Below are positions 1-13,240 of a DNA stretch of 64,000 bases, in pieces. Within the stretch, counting starts at the first letter, position 1. Each line of letters starts with the position of its first letter. The translations under genes and the position numbers were made by a program. Source of the DNA: Lutjanus erythropterus (taxonomy: Eukaryota; Chordata; Actinopteri; Lutjaniformes; Lutjanidae); the NCBI GenBank assembly GCA_020091685.1, contig CM034599.1:31163920-31227919 (forward strand), given 5' to 3'. Under the pieces are notes generated by a model that searched no databases, had not been told where the DNA came from, and worked only from the letters and a program-made list of their open reading frames with translations.

Positions 1-1199
1 ATCAGTTTGACAGAGGTGACCATTTGAACCTAAATATGTGAAACTGTGAATCTGTGCCACGTACTTAATACTTTCTTTTCTGAAGAGATGCTACCTTATT
101 AATGTGGTTCTGTTTTTGCCTATTTGTGTTGAGCATTAACTGGAGCAAGTATTTTTATTCAGCATTAGTTGGATAATGCTGCTCTGGAGGACTCCCTTCC
201 TTCCTTCTAATCAATAACTCAAGGTGTGTTTTGAACAGTGAGTAAACTGCAAACAAGATCCTGATCTATTCAGATAACATGACCTCCATTATGTTATCAT
301 GAAGACATGAAGGTCATTGATTGGTGGGGAATCATTAGCAACTCTCAAGCTCATTCATCTACAGCTCTATGTAATAGGCAACATGATTGTGCATGGAGAG
401 GTAAGCAGATCAACTACAGCCCGTGCAGTTTCTAATCAATACACTGTAACCAGAGCTCACTGACCAAATAACAGTGAACCGCTGTTATTTGGTTAGTGAA
501 CTCTGGTGAAGCTTGTTTTTACAAACAAATACAGATTATAAAAGATAAACAGAACATACTGAGTGACTCTTAAGAAAAAAGCAGACATCATAGAACACAT
601 TTGTGGTTATATGACTAATACTGTTTCATCATGTGGCCGAGGTCAAGCAATGGGCTGTTTGTCCCACAGAGTTTTTTTGTACATATTTATGATTGTATGC
701 TCAAGGACTTTTAATGGCTGCAGTGATTCATGATTTTTGAAAAACCTATATAAAACCTATATATATAACCTATATTATATTGACAGCTGACTCCTCCCTC
801 TTCTTAACCAGCCAGTAGGGGCCACAAGTCACCAACAACTGCTTGGCTAAAACCAATACTTACCTCGTCTGTTGCAGGCCACATTTTGGCCTTTGTCATG
901 GCTCAATAACTGACATAGAAAAGTTTGATCTAATCATAAAATCCATTTCTATACCTGCTATGTTATGATCCACTACTTAGGAACAATACAAGGTGAATCA
1001 TGAGTTCCTGAGTCAGTTTGTAGGTTTTATATAGTCCTATCGTCGCAGAGTCATGTTTCAGGTCCACCAAAAAATCATGACCATAAAAACTGTGAACAAA
1101 ACTGACCATTGACCAGGCAACATCACATGTTGATCATTTAGAATTTCAGCTTTTGTAAGCTTCTCCAAAAATTCAGATTTCACTATCTATTATAACTAC
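1..1199. other. Non-coding, AT-rich; only the 450-506 hairpin stands out
   Basis: No long frame, splice set or recognised element was seen apart from the hairpin. Confidence 0.6.
450..506. repeat. 25-bp hairpin with 7-nt loop
   Basis: CCAGAGCTCACTGACC (to 474) is matched by its inverse at 482-506 with 23 of 25 positions paired. On either strand one of the two mismatches becomes a G:U wobble. The stem does not extend into the flanks, which is short for a typical pre-miRNA. Confidence 0.85.
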
Positions 1200-1504
1200 T
1201 GCAACTAACAATTATTTTCACTGTCGATTAATCTATTGATTGCTTTCTTGGTCAACGGATTAGTTGGTTAGCCTATAAAATGTCAAAAATGATGCAATAC
1301 ATCAATCGGTGTTTCCTAAAGCCCAAGAGGACGTCCTCAAATGGCTTTGACCAAAACCAATGGTATTTAGTTTGCTGTCATAGTGAAGTAAAAATACCGG
1401 AAAAAAAATCTTGATAAAATTACTAAACCCAATTAATCCATTATCGAAATAGTTGGCAATTTATTTAATAGTTGACAGCTAATCAATTAATCATTCCAGC
1501 TGTA
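1200..1504 (+). mobile_element. hAT-like dispersed repeat, copy 1
   Basis: It begins GCAACTAACAATTATTTTCA and contains ATTAATC/GATTAGTTG motifs and the shared internal text CCCAAGAGGACGTCCTCAAATG. It ends AATTAATCATTCCAGCTGTA. The same family recurs at 14480-14852 (reverse), 36257-36496 and, interrupted, at 32400-33112. Confidence 0.75.
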
Positions 1505-1689
1505 ATCTATTATATTGTGACAAAGCTGCCTGGTTGTATGTAAATAATGTTAAATTGAGAAGTTTGGACTTATCAGCCTGTTCATTGTCTTCATAGGTTT
1601 ATACAGTTAAGTGAAACCAGGATGCTTGGTCACAGTACCATTATGCTATTTTTATGCCTCTTAAAGAAAATTGAGACTCTATTAGCTAT

Positions 1690-1815
1690 ACAAAAAAAAA
1701 CTTCAAAACCTCATTAATCTTTGCGGGTTGGATCTGGCAGTTGCAGTAGGTGCTTCACCATCTGTTGCCTGGCAGAGGTCTGCACTCTACTGAGTACACG
1801 CTTTCTAGTTTCCCA
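1690..1815 (+). repeat. Dispersed repeat, copy A
   Basis: It shares AAAAAACTTCAAAAC, GGTTGGATCTGG, GCAGTAGGTGCTTCAC and CTGCACTCT...TCTAGTTT with 37925-38050 in the same order and orientation. The family is not recognised. Confidence 0.6.
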
Positions 1816-2719
1816 GTGGAAAGTCAGTGGGTACTTTTCCACACCAACTTTGATCAGAACCCTTGAAAAAAAAAAATGGTCATCTGGAGTGTGTAAAGGA
1901 AACGTTGTCTTAATTGTTAAAACTAACACTGTGCAACCTGTACTGTGTTCTCCCCTGGTTACAGTGGGCACAACGGCAGCCGGCCCTATTTTGTTGTCAA
2001 ATACAGGAAGGCAGGGAGGAGAAAAACACCATGAACTTGTATCAGTGGAGAAAGAGAGGACACTTGGTATTATTAATAGTAACAGACCCATGACAGTGAA
2101 CAGAGAGGAGCCTGTGTGAGCTGCCTTTTATTTCAACCACCCTCCCATATGCCCCACAACCTCCCACTTCCCTCCACCCCAGCATCTTATGAAATATGTA
2201 CAAGGCAAACAGAGGTGGGGTTGATGCGCAGACCTTCCTCCTCTATGACTAACCGCTACACGTCCAGTACCATTACTTATTTATAAGGCATGCCGTGTAA
2301 GTGCCAGAGTGGCCTCGCTTGCTTCCCTCCACGCCATAAGGGCACTTTCATAACACCCTGTTTACATTTCAACCACCAAGAGAGGAGTGATAACAAAAAA
2401 GGATCTCCAATTAGTTACAGTGTCCAGAGCATGGCGAGACACAGGCGGCTGTGACGCTCCTGATAAATATTTGTAATGTGTCTTAGAAGCCCATTGGTTT
2501 GCGCTGGTCATCATCCAAGGTTATTGGGGGAGATGAGTTGAATACTTTTCCAGAGGGTCGCAATTGGATTTTGAACTACAGAGGGGGAAAATGTGTAAAA
2601 ACAATAAAGGCTTAGTTCTAAAAGAGCTGTTTAACGTACATTGCAATTACATTCAAGGTCCAAACTATCCGAGTACAATTATGTTGTTCCTTTGTCTTTC
2701 CTGCCCTTTTTAAGGCCTC
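1816..2719. other. Non-coding, repeat-poor stretch
   Basis: The overlapping 125- and 132-codon frames near 1714-2119 lie on opposite strands and lack protein-like features. Positions 2220-2560 are repeat-poor with balanced composition and could hold a regulatory element, but I see no decisive motif. Confidence 0.5.
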
Positions 2720-2960
2720 CTGAAACTCAAATCTACAATAGCCAGTGAGCACCAACCAACCGGGATTTCACCACTGATTTCTAGTTGAAAAATAGTTGCA
2801 CTTTGGTCTGAACATCTAAGACCTCTTTTCACCCTCTTTTCAACCGGCTAAAATATGGTTACAACATCAGAGAGATGTTATTGATCAGTGTGAAAACATT
2901 TCTCCAAAGTCATATTTCACTGGTAGGTGAAATCTGGTCTACGCAAAGAAGTAATTTCAA
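2720..2960 (+). repeat. Dispersed repeat, copy A
   Basis: It contains AACATCTAAGACCTC, TTTTCACCCTCTTTTCAACC and GGCTAAAATATGG. The same order occurs at 8560-9015 (AATGTCTAAGACCTC and so on). No protein is encoded. Confidence 0.65.
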
Positions 2961-3399
2961 CATGTTTAATGTTGCATGTTTAAGGTCAGAAATACAAACT
3001 ATATAGACTGTGTGCTGCCAACACAAAGTTTTAGGACATTGTAATGGGAGAAGTTCTTCATGTAAGATAAAATGTGCAAAACCTTAGGTGCATTGGATAC
3101 AGCTTTGCCTATTCCTAAGGTATATGTACCAGGATTCATGCTAAATAGCAACAAAGACTCTGCACTGAATAGAAAGATGTGGTGGTTGAGTGGTGTTGGA
3201 AAAGGACTTACATGACCACCATCTGAGATTGAGACCTGCTTGTTGTGAACATTTTTTTCTGGCTTAAACGGAGAAATCTGAATGTAGTTTCTTGACAGCC
3301 CATTGCTCCAAAGTGGCCAGGCTGCTATGTACGTATTGTAGAGAATGAAAAATGTCAGTTTCAAATCCTGATGATGTCTAAATGGAAGTGTTCAATCAA

Positions 3400-3735
3400 T
3401 GTTTTGTAGTCGCTGAGACTGCTTTGAAAAAAAAAACCAAAATTCACATAATAACACAAGCAGACTAAAAGATCGGGACAGCGGCAGTCCAACAACTCCT
3501 GTGTTCTGCAAGGTAAAATTACCTTTTTGGTCCAAGGAGTCTGCTGGCGTCCAAGAAAGCATAAATGGCAGCTTCAGTTTCCTGTTGGAAAAGGCTAACA
3601 GCAAAGGAGAGCAGTAAAAAGGTTCTAAATGTAGCATACATTTAAACCAATAGCGTTTTTATGATCTAAAAAAGTTAGTCCTTTTTTAAGGTGGCTAAAA
3701 TATGTTCTGCTGCTGCCCCCATTTACAGCAGGCCA
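3400..3735. mobile_element. Fragment related to the 21220-21940 element
   Basis: It has CTGCAAGGTAAAATTACC...GGAGTCTG, TGGAAAAGGCTAACAGC, TGTAGCATACA and TTCTGCTGCTGCCC in the same order as the interior and right half of the 21220-21940 element. The left arm is missing. Confidence 0.55.
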
Positions 3736-3770
3736 CACACAGCGCTAACTATGTTGCTTAGCTTCCATAT

Positions 3771-6594
3771 TTGTCAATCAAAAGTGATCTGCTGTGCCCA
3801 CTCAGTCTTAAGAAATGGTCTAAACAGCAAAATGTGCCATTTTTTAAACTAGATATTTTAATAGTTATGAGCATTATTTCCACTCAGATCTTTTTGGATA
3901 CTTAATGAGACACTGAGCTTTGATACATATAGGCATTTTACTATTTAAAGACATGTTTCCAGAGGCTTTAAAATCACCTTTGTACCTTCTTTGCTGGCTA
4001 TATCTCTCTTTAACACTGGAATAGATTGTTGATGCCAAATTCTATTTTTATGTTGCAGGGCCAGAACTATTACCAGGATTCAATATTATAACCACCGTGC
4101 ATGGTTTAAAATCATTTTTCAACGGCATTCATTTCAGTCCATTTAATGATTTCAAACAGATGTACCACACATTGAAAGGAATGATGGACACTCAATAGCT
4201 GGATTAGATTCTCTTGATACACATGGATTGAATAATAATTAAAATCAATTCAGACAACATTATTATAGAAAAATCAATGAATACAAGCAAAGCCTCTCGC
4301 ACAGTGAATGTATTGCAGATTTTGAAGCTTTGAAATTTGGCTTCTCAGGAAATAAAAAACACTCTTTGCCACTTGGATAGAAATAAGTGGGAGGATTCAT
4401 TGTCAGCAAGTAAACAAAGCCGTGTGACAAGCCAATACCCCACCACCGCCACCGCCCCACTCCCCCCCCCACCACACACGCACACAGTTTTTGCAACACA
4501 ATAAAGAATCAGATCAAGTCTGGATTAAGGATGAAACGCCCTTGGCATTTTACATGCATGTTCCGACTGTATAGGTTGCAAGCTTCACCAGGGTACGCAG
4601 CATGTAGGGCCCAACTAATACACGGGGCTATGACATCCATATCGGTATGAGCGTGTATCTTTACCTATATGAAAACTTTTTCTTTTTTTTATGCTTGGAG
4701 TGATATATATTTAACACAATGGGACACGTTTATGGGAACAAGAGATATGCAGTGACAGGTGTAAATGCTGAGCAGCTATGCTTCTTGTTTTACAATCTGA
4801 CCCTAATTGAGTGACAGTATTAAATTAAAATATTTAGCTTTATTTTCTTAGGTGCATTTCTATAATTGGTTGACAATGTGATTGCAAATGCAATTCTGAA
4901 GTATTGTGATTCTACAAGTATTGCATTGCAATTTACTGTAATTTTTGTTGGCTTTTTGATCACTAGATCATCTGAAAGGCGAAGTTGAATCATACACTTT
5001 GAGAAACTATATCATAATTTATATTTCTAGAAACCATGCATATCACAAGTCAGACAGTGTTTGAGTATTATTTCAGCAGCATCATTTCTATACTGCATAT
5101 AAAAGTACTATATCAAATATTAAAACTTTAACTGTCCCTGTTTATAAAGATGACGGTGCCATAAGGGAAAAAAATAATAAATAAGATGGTGGGCCCATAT
5201 GAATAGAACCCCTGACAATAACACACAGCACAGTGTGAGCAAATAAATAAACATTATTCATATGCATAAGTAAGTGGTAAGTAAAATTTACAATACAATA
5301 AATATACTTTCTGCAGTAAAGTGCTACATTTAGCTGTTCCAGTTTATCAGGAACAGCTAGATGTAGCTGAGTTGTAGCTGAGTTTGAACTTTGACCCTTT
5401 GAGGTTGCTGTATCTGGTCAGTGTGGAGTATTGAGGCCAGAGTAATAGACTGAGTGAGCAATGTGAAGTCAGCAGCTGTTTGCTCTCACAGAGTAGGTCA
5501 AATACATACATGTGTCAACACAAACACTCATTTGTTAAGATAATATTACCACAGTCATGATGCTAATTTCTGTTAGCGCACCAAAGGTAATTCCAATTAT
5601 GTGTTAGCATTGAGCTAACAGACTAAGTTATTAATATTTATAATAAATCAATTCAGGACCTTAAAACTCGATTCAGGAAACATAAAAAATCACAACACTT
5701 AAGAGAACTGTTTTTTCTTCCCACCCCTATCGTTTAATAAACTATTTAAGAACACAACCTTCTGTGTGTGTTTGCTTCGTCCTATTGCTGTACAGTTCAC
5801 ACAGAAAATAGCCACCATATCGGTAGTCACTGATTTTTTGTCCCTAGAAAATCGGCATTGGTAACAGTCTCAAACATCCCACATCACTCAGGCTCTAGTG
5901 GGAAGGACATTCTCTACTATAACTGTATTCTGCTGTATGCTATTGTTTACTCTGTTGTTGTTGGGTTGTTGGGTTTTTTTTCTGGGGACCCACTTTTTAA
6001 AACTGACAGACCACCATGACCTGATTCACAATAGACTTATCAATACATTTAAGAAGAGTTCATTTGTTGCACTAATGAAATTCCTGACTATTTTTACCGG
6101 CACTTACACATCACCTTATATTATCTTGACACGTTACTGAAAACATACACGTTAAATACTTTACATATCAGAAATAAATGCATTTAGGCTGAGTTAAGAG
6201 GCCATTTCATTTGGTTTTATTTCCTCTCATCAGGAAAACAAAAGTATTTCAGCTTACTTCATATAAGACAAAATAAGTGCATTTAGGCAAAATTAACAGG
6301 CGCTCATTTTTTCCTCTCATTAGTAAATAATACACACATTTTAAATAATTTCTAAAAGGCGTACTGCAGATATAAATCTTAAATTTGCATAGTCTTTTCT
6401 TTATTTGGATTATCCTTATTATTTATTTATTTTTCCCTAGAAACTGGTGATAAAACTAATGAAAACATTATTGTCAACTTTGAAATATAACAGACTGAAC
6501 AATTTAAGTCTTTTTCAGAATATGTTTCATGGAAAAATGCTCAGGGAAAGAATGTCTCTGAGATAAAACTGTACATGTTGTACGGTTATTGTAC
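3771..6594. other. AT-rich intergenic sequence, nothing recognised
   Basis: Scattered short frames have no recognisable domain. Positions 4440-4490 hold a CA/CCCC low-complexity patch. Confidence 0.6.
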
Positions 6595-7440
6595 ACATTA
6601 AGTATTCAGATTGCCTCTGTGTATATTGTGAAAGCTAAGCATCCTCCCTCCCTTATGGCAATGTAGGTCATATTTTCCTCCAACTCTGCCTCTTGTGTGT
6701 CTCAGCATGAGGCTAGCCCTGCCCCATCTCTGGATGCCACCAAACACAGAGCTGGCACTTCCTCTAGGGACACACACACACACACACACATTCCGACAGA
6801 AACAGTGCCAGGCAGACCTCAGACATGTTACCATACTGCACCACTGTCTGGGCCCTCCATTGCCACTGTATCCCCAAACCACTATCCAGCACCACGCCTC
6901 ATAGATCCAGCCTCAGGCCAGGCCAGGCCAGCCCTGCCCAGCTGTGTGTGATCCAGCCCAGGCCTGGCTGACACGAGTCCACCCTCTATCCACACCATCC
7001 ACTCCATCCCTCTCCACATCGCCCACACCCTAATCTCTCTCATCACTTGTCTCTGGATGGATGGGGGCTTGGGATTGACGGCGGGCTCATCGCCTCCGTC
7101 CTTGCCATCGCCATCTGCTTGGTGAGCCCAAGGAAAACGAGAAGAACCGTTTTGCGCGTGTCTGCCAACCAGCCAGCTAGCCATGCCGAGGGCCGCTGTG
7201 TCCAAAAACACTGTGCCGTGCCGCAGAACCTTAACTCACTGTCACAGGGCCGTCCAATGTGATTGATCTGGTCCATTTAGTCAGAGCAGCCAAGTCTGGA
7301 GGAGGCCTGGTCCTCCCGTAGCCCCTCCAGCCCCCTCCAGCCCACTCTAGCCCTGACATCCCAACTAGCACAACACAAACACCGGAGCCCTGCCAGCTGG
7401 CCCACAGGCTTGACATGCTCTGTCTGCTTTTTAGTTAACA
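6595..7440. other. GC-richer non-coding stretch
   Basis: It contains GGCCAGGCCAGGCCA-type short tandem repeats near 6916-6932 and a CpG-bearing part near 7075-7200. Overlapping short frames on both strands do not look coding. It might be an old promoter or regulatory block, but no motif is decisive. Confidence 0.45.
6770..6790. repeat. (AC)10 microsatellite
   Basis: A short AC tract inside the relatively GC-rich stretch 6595-7440. Confidence 0.95.
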
Positions 7441-8559
7441 CGCCACAGGCCTAAAACCAGGCTTACATGGCTGTCCATGGCTCAATTCTTTTGGCTGCCC
7501 AAATGAGGAGTAATTGAACTAAATTGAATCATAGTAAATGTTCGCATTGCAATATGCTTTGAGTACATGGTAATGTCATTCTGTTGAGTATTTTATCTAA
7601 TTAAAGGTGTGGAAAGCACCCTATCTGTTAAAATGATCATGCCGTTCGATAATCGGACTTTCGAGAGGAGGAACACACTACAAAAAAAGTGAACATGGAC
7701 TTGAACATTTAAGGAAACCATAAAAGCAGCTAGGTAGTATTATGATGAACAAGAAAAGCTTAACTCCAACTCCTGAGAATGTATTTTCGGAGCAGTGGGC
7801 TTTTGTTTAGGGATAACTGGCTTAACTTGACGTTGACAGACAATTGACAGTTCCTAATGGCTGACCAACCTACAGTGGAGGTCACTTGCCCAATCTCTCA
7901 AGGAAGTTGAAATGTTGCGATCGCAATAATTAGCTCACATTCAACCGATCTCTTTGAGGTTTGCACAACCTTGCAATTTCGTTCAGTCACCACAACATGT
8001 CCACAAATCTGACCAATCACTTTAGCTTCCTGTGAGTTCCACCAATCATTAACAGCCCCCTGCACAAACATCATACATGAACATGTCTCAATGTTTTATT
8101 ATTTGTTATTACTTTGTCATTGTTATTGACATTTTTCAATACTTTGTGCACAATTTTTGTGCAAAGAAACGTGCTCCTGCAAATTTTTTTGCAAAAAAGG
8201 CCTAAAAACATTGCAACGTGCATTGCAATTTTAAGAAAAGCTGCCATGAAATCAGCCATTTCAGGCCTCAACATTCCCCCAAAAAAGCCCACAAAATCCT
8301 GGATGGATAATGTTGTGCTTGTCTTGCGCTCACATAGGTTCAGTGTCCCTGCAGCCTACAGGCAACCTGCCTGAGCTTCCGAGAAGGATAAATAACTTGC
8401 TTCAACCATAGATCACACATTAAATAGGGCCTCAACCTATTTAATATACTGTCTGTTGTTCCAACTCACTTTTTCAACTGCAGTACTCATTTTTACCCCT
8501 AAGTTGTTACAAATTGCTCCTTTAAACACAGGTAATGTATGACTCAGTTTGCTAAATAC
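7441..8559. other. Intergenic, nothing recognised
   Basis: Mirror-image short frames at 8071-8374 are incidental to an AT-rich, repeat-like text. Confidence 0.55.
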
Positions 8560-9015
8560 ACCCAGTTAGCACCAACCGGAAGTGCTTCATATTCAGTCTG
8601 AATGTCTAAGACCTCTTTTCACCCTCTTTTCAACTGGCAAAAATGTGATTATAACATCACCGTGTCATAGATCAGAAATCTTTTTACTAATTTTCATAAT
8701 TTGTTCCTTGTAGGTTCAAAGAGGTACAATAATGATTAGAATAAATCCCACGTGCAAATACCTAGGAGTGTCGGTTACAAGTTCTGAGTATTATGTAAGG
8801 TACATGCATTGGGACAGTATAAAAACCAACAAAGACATGGTGGTGGAGTGGATTATGTCCATGACTTTCAAGACTTTCGACGTTCAATAAATGTCTTTAA
8901 ATCATTGGTGAAAAAAACTTTCACTTCTGAACCAATTCTGAACGTCTTTTGACCTGTGACCTCAGTCATCTTTTGAACATCTTTTCAACAGAAAAATGCT
9001 TACTGGGCAGTTGCT
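8560..9015 (+). repeat. Dispersed repeat, copy B
   Basis: It shares about 75 bp at over 85% identity by eye with 2808-2882. It continues to TTTTGAACATCTTTTCAAC and AATGCTTACTGGGCAG, which looks like an element terminus. The left end begins CCCAGTTAGCACCAACCGG. Confidence 0.65.
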
Positions 9016-10211
9016 CTGCGCTACCAAATTAAAGGTCAAAGAAAAACTTTTTAAAGGCTCTGTGAAACTGCAGTGATACACAAAGCAGAGACACATGCAG
9101 TAGCCTACACTTTATATCAACAAATGTGCAGTCCTTCTGCGTAAATGAATAAGTGGCAGAAGAAATGCAGTTCAGGGGAAATTAAAGAGGTCATCAGTAC
9201 AGCTTTGTGCAGTTTCATTTTACATCCCCAATATTATTTCCTTTTCAGAATATTTACGTATCCCTGTGCCTTTTATTAGACGGTCGGTGCTCTGGCTTGG
9301 CTCATTCCAGGGAAGACATTTCATTGGTGTTTAGTTACTATGAAAATGAGTTCCCTAGACACAGAGGTCATGGCCACAGCCCTTCATCCAGTTGCTATTT
9401 GTGCTCTGTGTGTATTACATCACTTTGAAATCAGGCTAGTCCAAAGCACCGACTTCTCAATGCTCCCTTTTAACAGGCTGAGTGTTAGTTTTTGGGATTT
9501 GCCCGTTGCGAGGCTTTACGGTTTTCCTTAAAATTCCAACCACATCACTCGGACTTATTTTTCTTTTCAGATGTGTGACTGCTGAGGATAAATCGATTCT
9601 CAAGCTGCTCCATTTCACTATATAAACAGAAAATGATTGTAGATGTAGCATTAAAAGTCATGTAAGGTTTACTTGATTTGTTGATATAGACGTGACATTT
9701 AGCTGAAACAGACTTTGCTTTAAAGCTTTAATTGTGAGCGCTGAGGTTCAGCAGAGATACAGAGCTTTTAGCTTCAGGCTGGGATTCAGAGGAGAAATTG
9801 ACTCTATGTACTGCATGTAGATAGACTGAGTGAGGTTAAGAAACTCAGAGAAGATGTTAGGAAAGTTGCGTGTCCTATCACTTTAATATTTAACAAGAGG
9901 AGAGCTTTTTCTCTGAAACTTTTCAGCATCCTTTTGGTCACTGTGTTTTTTTTTTCTCTCATCTCACCAAGCCATCTTCTCTCTCCCTCTCTCTCACTGC
10001 CTGCTATTTCTGTGTTACCTTGCCTGCACAAGACAATGTTTGCATCATACAGGGTAAAAGGGGCATAAGAGAAAGGTGTTAAATAAGGTACTGAACCCCT
10101 AGCTCAGACATTCTCAACTACCCGCTGGCAAGCGCCATCTAGAGGGCCACAGAGGCAGTGGTACGGCGAAATGTTTAGATTAAAATAACTTCTTTGTAAT
10201 ATACAGAGCGG
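9016..10211. other. Intergenic, nothing recognised
   Basis: No supported element or gene. A CT-rich tract lies at 9950-10000. Confidence 0.55.
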
Positions 10212-10502
10212 CATGCACACGCCTGAAGCAGGTATACAAGCTCTCGCCCAAGCGGTGCAGTTGTAGCAAAGAAATGATGTTCCTCTTCTATGTCAAAGTC
10301 CTCTGACATTTTCTTATTTGTTGAAAGTTTGCAAAGTCAACTGTACGCATAACAAGTCACTATTTCTGAGCAGATCTCTCTCTGTTGTCTGAGTCGCTTC
10401 CAGGTAGCATGTAAACAGATGTGAAGGTATCGCAAGATCTCGTGTATCTTGTGTCGCACCGCTTGGGCGAGAACCTGCGTACCCGCTACAGGCTTGTGCA
10501 TG
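10212..10502. mobile_element. 291-bp inverted-repeat element
   Basis: CATGCACACGCCTGAAGC and CTCTCGCCCAAGCGGTGC on the left are mirrored by the right end (reversed CATGCACAAGCCTGTAGC, TTCTCGCCCAAGCGGTGC). The arms are about 50 bp with a few mismatches. The interior is unique and non-coding. Confidence 0.8.
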
Positions 10503-10529
10503 TGGATCCACTCTGAGAGGCTACAGCTG

Positions 10530-10823
10530 ACATTTAGGCTAAAAACATGGTGTAAATGGCATCTTTTAGGATCAAATTTTAATGTTGCGGCTTGCAGACT
10601 CTTGGATTACACCACATGAGCAGCATGGAGACATTTTGTGGGGGGTTTTTGTTATTATTTTAAAACTGGTTACCATTCACTTCAATTGTACTGGATTTGG
10701 CTGCATCGATGTTCTCAACTGAAGCTCCGGGAGTGTTTTATGAACTAGAGATCTTCACCCATCCTCACATCAGCACAGAGTAGATATTGAGTGAAATTTC
10801 CTTTTTGGGTGAACTATCGCTTT
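10530..10823 (+). mobile_element. hAT-like repeat fragment ending GGGTGAACTATCGCTTTAA
   Basis: It contains AAAACTGGTTACCATTCAC, GGATTTGGCTGCATCGATG and TTCTCAACTGAAGCTCCGGG and ends GGGTGAACTATCGCTTTAA. This is a widespread teleost repeat text and ending. Only the distal part is present. Confidence 0.7.
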
Positions 10824-11685
10824 AACTTTGTGATTGCAATGTGATCACATCTGCCTGACCACATTTAGACATTTGGCTTGCATTGTGATCAGAGTTTAGG
10901 TAAGTGTAAACACAATCTGCACAACAATCTGGGTAACGTATCCAGATACAGATCCCATTTTAATAAATGAGGTGGTGATGTTCAGAAATGTTTTAACAAT
11001 TAGAGGTCTTAAAGGCAAACTGCAGGATTTTCCTCAAGAAACAATACATGGACTCATTCAAAAATAATCCCCTTTCAGTGATCACCCACAACCCACCAGA
11101 AGTGTGTGGCAGCACCTCCATCCACATCTCCATCAGCAGCCCTCTGCCTGCACCCTCTTACTTCTTTATTACTTTGCTGCATAACAGTCAGGACACTTTA
11201 CCAACCCAAAACATCAGTACTTGATGTCCTGGGAATAAGATTCAACAGTTAACTACCCTGGTGCTTTAAAAAACAGAAACTGACAAATCCAACTCATTCT
11301 GCCTTTAAGTATAAAAACCACTGCCCTAGCTGGTCATGCAGATCTGATAGTTTAGGAACAGACCAACTTTATTTTGCCTAATTCAAACTTAAACCAAGTA
11401 AAAAATTTTGAAATTGTTTTGATGTTGTTCTTAAATACAGTAGTTTGCATACAGTAGGTCAATAATTTTAATCTCGCTGGCCCTCTAAAAGAATGTGAGG
11501 TTACACTATGGTGTGACGGCCTTAGCAAATATGTGACTGAGGCAAGTTGGAGCGCTCATCTCTGTCTGTGAGCTGTCCAAGGACCACCATGGGAACTTTA
11601 CTAGAGGGGTTAGCTGGAAAGATTGTGGGAGTGCAGTGACAGTCGGGGGACTTTTCTCATGTGAAATGGTCCAGCCGTCCAATAA

Positions 11686-11716
<31 letters not shown>

Positions 11717-11798
11717 CACCACTAGAAACAAAGAGCATCCGTGACCTGATAATGCAGCACTCTGAGTTTGATCATTTTAAAAACTAGTGGCAGTCCCC

Positions 11799-11829
<31 letters not shown>

Positions 11830-12789
11830 CCTGTCTCCACATGCGTAATCACAGCCAGGTTAATTAAAGAATTCTTTTCTTAATTCCCCAGAATATAATC
11901 ATGACAGTTTTACAAGCAGCAAGGTAATATGATCTCATATTTTTGTTCGCTGCTGCTAACCGTGTTGCAAAGTAGTTTTAAGCGTGTCTCCAATGGTGAC
12001 ATCTCATCATGGCGCAGTATGAAATGGTCCTGAAGTTGAATGAGACTCAAACAAAAGCGTGAGGGAATTAGTACATGCGAGGCACATTTCCAGAAAGTGT
12101 TTATGTTCTTCTTAAAGCCTTTCTCTGGCAGAAGCGATTACATGAACGTCTCCTACTTATTTGTTTTCATCTGAACGTTTGGCTGAGGGGTTTATCCATC
12201 TTGACAAGCACATAATATGGCTTTTGGTGCTGTGAGGGAGAAAATGAGAGAGATCGGAGGAGAGAGGGAGAGGAGGAGAAAATGTGAAAGTTAAAACAGA
12301 GGCTCTATGGTGGGGTTTTATCACTTTTTCTTGCTTCTTCCCTCTTCCTCTCTTTAACAACATGCTTAACCCCCCAAAGATGTGTTGAAAGATCACAATA
12401 ATCCCCTCGAAATGACATTAGTCCTCACTCTCCTCTTTGAGTAGGTGGAATGTATCTGAGCCAAATTACTGAAGACACTCTAGGGTGTTGGGAACGATGT
12501 GATAAACACATAAAGTTCCCAATGTAATTTGATTAAGTCTAAAAAGTATAAATATGGTGTCTGCTCAGCATCCCATGCTAAGCCAATTAGAAGCTCTACA
12601 GTAAATGAATTTTGGTCCATGTGATAGTTTGACTTGAGTTCCTGAGCAGAGAAAAGGTATCTTATCAAAATAGTCAAAATTTACTATCTTAAACTTTCCC
12701 ATCATCCTCTGTTGGTCACTAGCATCTTTTAAGAATGAAATAGGTTATTATTTGAGGAAAGAGTCTCACACAGGCTACACCCAGCTAAA
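10824..12789. other. Intergenic; homopolymer and AC tracts only
   Basis: Apart from the tracts at 11682-11829 and a purine-rich patch at 12230-12290, nothing is recognised. Confidence 0.55.
11682..11829. repeat. Poly(A), (AC)n and poly(T) tracts
   Basis: An A run at about 11683-11701 merges into (AC)9. A T run of about 27 bases lies at 11803-11829. They face each other about 85 bp apart, but no element ends were recognised. Confidence 0.85.
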
Positions 12790-13068
12790 ATATCATGTTC
12801 CCATAACATTACCGGAAGGTTCCTTAATGGTTTCTTTTCAGTAACCCTCCCACAACTTTCTAATAATGTTCAGAAAACGTGTTTGTGCAACGTAACATTG
12901 TAATAACCACGAGGTAATTTTTTTTTAGGCCAATTTGTGTAACGTTCTCCTCAGGTTCCCTGCTGATAGCCTGTACGGTAACCCTCCCACAACGTTCTCA
13001 GAATGTTCTGCAAGCGTTTTTGCAAGCGTAACAAACCCCAGAACATTCTAATAACCACATGATGTATC

Positions 13069-13100
<32 letters not shown>

Positions 13101-13240
13101 AAGAACATTCAGGGAATATAACCACAACATTACTTTTAAAAAACTCTCCTTTTAACTTCGAGGGAACATTAAGGGGGACCATAAACCAGAAAGGAAAAAA
13201 GATGTTCCCTGAATTTTTTGGGAACCAAATTTTGCTATCT
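12790..13240. repeat. Repeat region with internal AACGTTCT / GTAACCCTCCCACAAC units
   Basis: GTAACCCTCCCACAAC occurs at 12841 and again at 12978. AACRTTCT/AGAACATT motifs recur every 30-60 bp on both strands. A TG/GA microsatellite lies at 13073-13101. It is probably a decayed MITE or an array derived from one. Confidence 0.6.
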
